Assembly (NCBI GenBank): GCA_019421525.1
Contig: JAHZFC010000050.1
Location: forward strand, 6,409-12,919
Reading direction: 5' to 3'
Length of the DNA stretch: 6,511 bases
DNA from: Clostridiales bacterium
Lineage (GTDB): Bacteria > Bacillota > Clostridia > Oscillospirales > Oscillospiraceae
Below are positions 5,086-6,511 of this stretch, piece after piece. Both the position numbers and the translations under genes were made by a program. How positions within the stretch are numbered: the stretch's first letter is position 1; every line of letters starts with the position of its first letter. The notes beneath the pieces were generated by a model, which made no database searches, was not told the DNA's origin, and saw nothing but the letters and a program-made list of their open reading frames with translations.

Positions 5086-6511
5086 ATTATGTCAGCACAA
5101 GAGACAAGAGCCTGCGGCTGACCGCCGCCCAGGCCATCGCCAGGGGGCTGGCGCCGGACGGAGGGCTCATGACCCCCGAGGTGTTCCCCCGCCTGGCCAA
5201 TGGCGCCCTGGATGAGCTGAAGGATATGTCCTACCAGCAGCGGGCAATGTATGTGATGCAGGGCTTTTTGCAGGACTTCTCCGCCGCGGAGCTGTCCGCC
5301 TTTGCCGCGGCGGCCTATGGGAACGGGAAGTTCTCACACCCCGACGTGGCCCCAGTGCGCCCGGTGGACTCCAACACCTGGTGCCTGGAGCTGTGGCACG
5401 GGCCCACCTGCGCGTTCAAGGATATGGCGCTCCAGATGCTGCCCCACCTGCTCACCGCCTCTCTGACCAAGACGGCGGAGGATAAGACGGTGTGCATCCT
5501 GGTGGCCACCTCCGGCGACACGGGCAAGGCCGCTCTGGAGGGCTTCCGGGACGTGGACCGCACCCGCATCCTGGTGTTCTACCCCAAGGACGGCGTGTCC
5601 GCCATCCAGGAGCTCCAGATGGTCACCCAGGAGGGGGACAATGTGGGCGTGTGCTCGGTGGTGGGCAACTTTGACGACGCCCAGACCGGGGTGAAGAAGC
5701 TGTTCTCCGACAAGGCTCTGGCGGAAAAGCTGGCCGGGCGGGGCTATTTCCTGTCCTCCGCCAACTCCATCAACTGGGGCCGGGTGCTGCCCCAGGTGGT
5801 GTACTATGTCTCCGCCTACTGCGACCTCATGAAGAGCGGCGCCATCCAGCCGGGCCAGCCGGTCAACGTATGCGTCCCCACGGGCAACTTCGGCAACATC
5901 CTGGCCGGGTACTACGCGAAAAAGATGGGGGTGCCCATCCAAAAGCTCATCTGCGCGTCCAACGCCAACAACGTGCTCACCGATTTTCTCCACACCGGAG
6001 TTTATGACCGCAACCGGGCCTTCTACAACACCATGTCCCCCTCTATGGACATCCTCATCTCCAGCAACCTGGAGCGGATGCTCTTTGAGTTGACCGGATG
6101 CGACGACGCCGTGGTGCGGGACTACATGGCGCAGCTGAACTCCACCGGCCGCTACCAGGTCAGCGGCGAGGTGAAGGAAAAGCTGGACGGCATCTTTGCC
6201 TCCGGCTGCTGCGACGACCAGGAGACGGCCCAGGTCATCGGCAAGGTGTGGAAGGAGAAGGGGTATCTCATCGACCCCCACACCGCCGTGGCCTTCGGGG
6301 TGCTGGACAAGTACCGGAAGGAGACGGGGGACGACACTCCCGCCCTGGTGGTGTCCACCGCCAGCCCCTTCAAGTTCTGCTCCAGTGTGCTGCCCGCCCT
6401 GGGGGTGACCGAGCTGGCAGAGGGCACCGATATCCTGGACCAGCTGAGCCGGGTCACCGGGGTGGAGGCCCCCGCGCCCCTGGCCGGGCTGAAGGACAAG
6501 ACCGTCCGCTT
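5082..6511 (+). CDS. thrC: Threonine synthase (3' end beyond the window)
   Basis: ThrC converts O-phosphohomoserine to threonine with pyridoxal phosphate, the last step of threonine synthesis in the cytoplasm. The frame is open from ATG 5082 to the window edge, 476 complete codons without a stop. It shows the N-terminal MNYVSTRDKS start typical of the longer threonine synthases, the PLP-lysine motif HGPTCAFKDMALQ (K113), the phosphate-binding SGDTG (144-148), SANSINWGR (226-234), PTGNFGNILAGY (266-277), SNANNVLTDF (293-302) and DPHTAVA (398-404). The family is usually about 490-500 residues, so only a short C-terminal piece is missing. The ATG overlaps the dipeptidase stop by four bases (ATGA); the upstream site is weak (GAGTGG, 5073-5078), which suggests translational coupling. 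A candidate promoter lies inside the dipeptidase gene. No threonine leader or riboswitch is visible. Confidence 0.96.
   Translation, partial: MNYVSTRDKSLRLTAAQAIARGLAPDGGLMTPEVFPRLANGALDELKDMSYQQRAMYVMQGFLQDFSAAELSAFAAAAYGNGKFSHPDVAPVRPVDSNTWCLELWHGPTCAFKDMALQMLPHLLTASLTKTAEDKTVCILVATSGDTGKAALEGFRDVDRTRILVFYPKDGVSAIQELQMVTQEGDNVGVCSVVGNFDDAQTGVKKLFSDKALAEKLAGRGYFLSSANSINWGRVLPQVVYYVSAYCDLMKSGAIQPGQPVNVCVPTGNFGNILAGYYAKKMGVPIQKLICASNANNVLTDFLHTGVYDRNRAFYNTMSPSMDILISSNLERMLFELTGCDDAVVRDYMAQLNSTGRYQVSGEVKEKLDGIFASGCCDDQETAQVIGKVWKEKGYLIDPHTAVAFGVLDKYRKETGDDTPALVVSTASPFKFCSSVLPALGVTELAEGTDILDQLSRVTGVEAPAPLAGLKDKTVR

Noticed and set aside
5334..6281. A 315-residue open frame on the - strand inside thrC
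   Set aside because: It lies wholly antisense to well-conserved threonine synthase, and its His/Val/Gly-rich composition reflects the codons of the opposite strand.
1..6511. CRISPR arrays, insertion sequences, tRNA genes, toxin-antitoxin pairs or defence genes
   Set aside because: No spaced direct repeats, transposase-like frames, cloverleaf-like sequences or small paired frames were found by eye. All intergenic gaps are under 130 bases and are explained by promoters, a leader and terminators.

Overview
The window is a GC-rich (roughly 60% by eye), gene-dense stretch of an endospore-forming Firmicute. Strong AGGAGG-type ribosome binding sites, a sporulation protease pair, an rplS-rbgA-rnhB-yraN block and sigma-A-like promoters that stand out as AT-rich islands all point to the class Clostridia. 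The high GC and protein style suggest the Oscillospiraceae (Flavonifractor/Lawsonibacter/Intestinimonas type). That placement is inference; there is no rRNA or marker search behind it. Every supported gene is on the + strand.

Layout. 1-60: the last 19 codons of an unidentified gene, followed by a 14-bp perfect hairpin at 65-95. 107-135: a candidate sigma-E promoter, then a two-gene sporulation unit: a membrane-anchored LytM/M23 protein (169-1137, SpoIVFA-like) overlapping an intramembrane site-2 metalloprotease (1130-1711, SpoIVFB-like, without a CBS domain). 1722-1824: a sigma-A-type promoter and a folded leader, then rplS (1825-2166, ribosomal protein L19) with its own terminator at 2181-2212. 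2225-2253: a second sigma-A-type promoter, then a tightly packed row of five genes whose ends overlap or nearly touch: rbgA (50S-assembly GTPase), rnhB (RNase HII), yraN (UPF0102 nuclease-like), an M19 membrane-dipeptidase-family peptidase, and thrC (threonine synthase, running off the right edge).

How it works together. The spoIVFA/spoIVFB pair is expected to act in the outer forespore membrane of the mother cell, holding and then releasing the protease that activates pro-sigma-K. rplS, rbgA and rnhB are growth genes for the ribosome and genome integrity and form a widely conserved neighbourhood. The dipeptidase and thrC are metabolic genes attached to the end of that row. An AT-rich promoter-like site inside the dipeptidase gene may give thrC some independent expression.

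This is mostly a core chromosomal region. I found no mobile element, CRISPR array, tRNA/rRNA gene, toxin-antitoxin pair or defence system, and nothing that I would call an undescribed system. The points worth a second look are the CBS-less SpoIVFB, the apparently intact metal site of the SpoIVFA-like protein, the altered GRG motif of RNase HII, the sigma-E promoter, the L19 leader and the promoter inside the dipeptidase gene.
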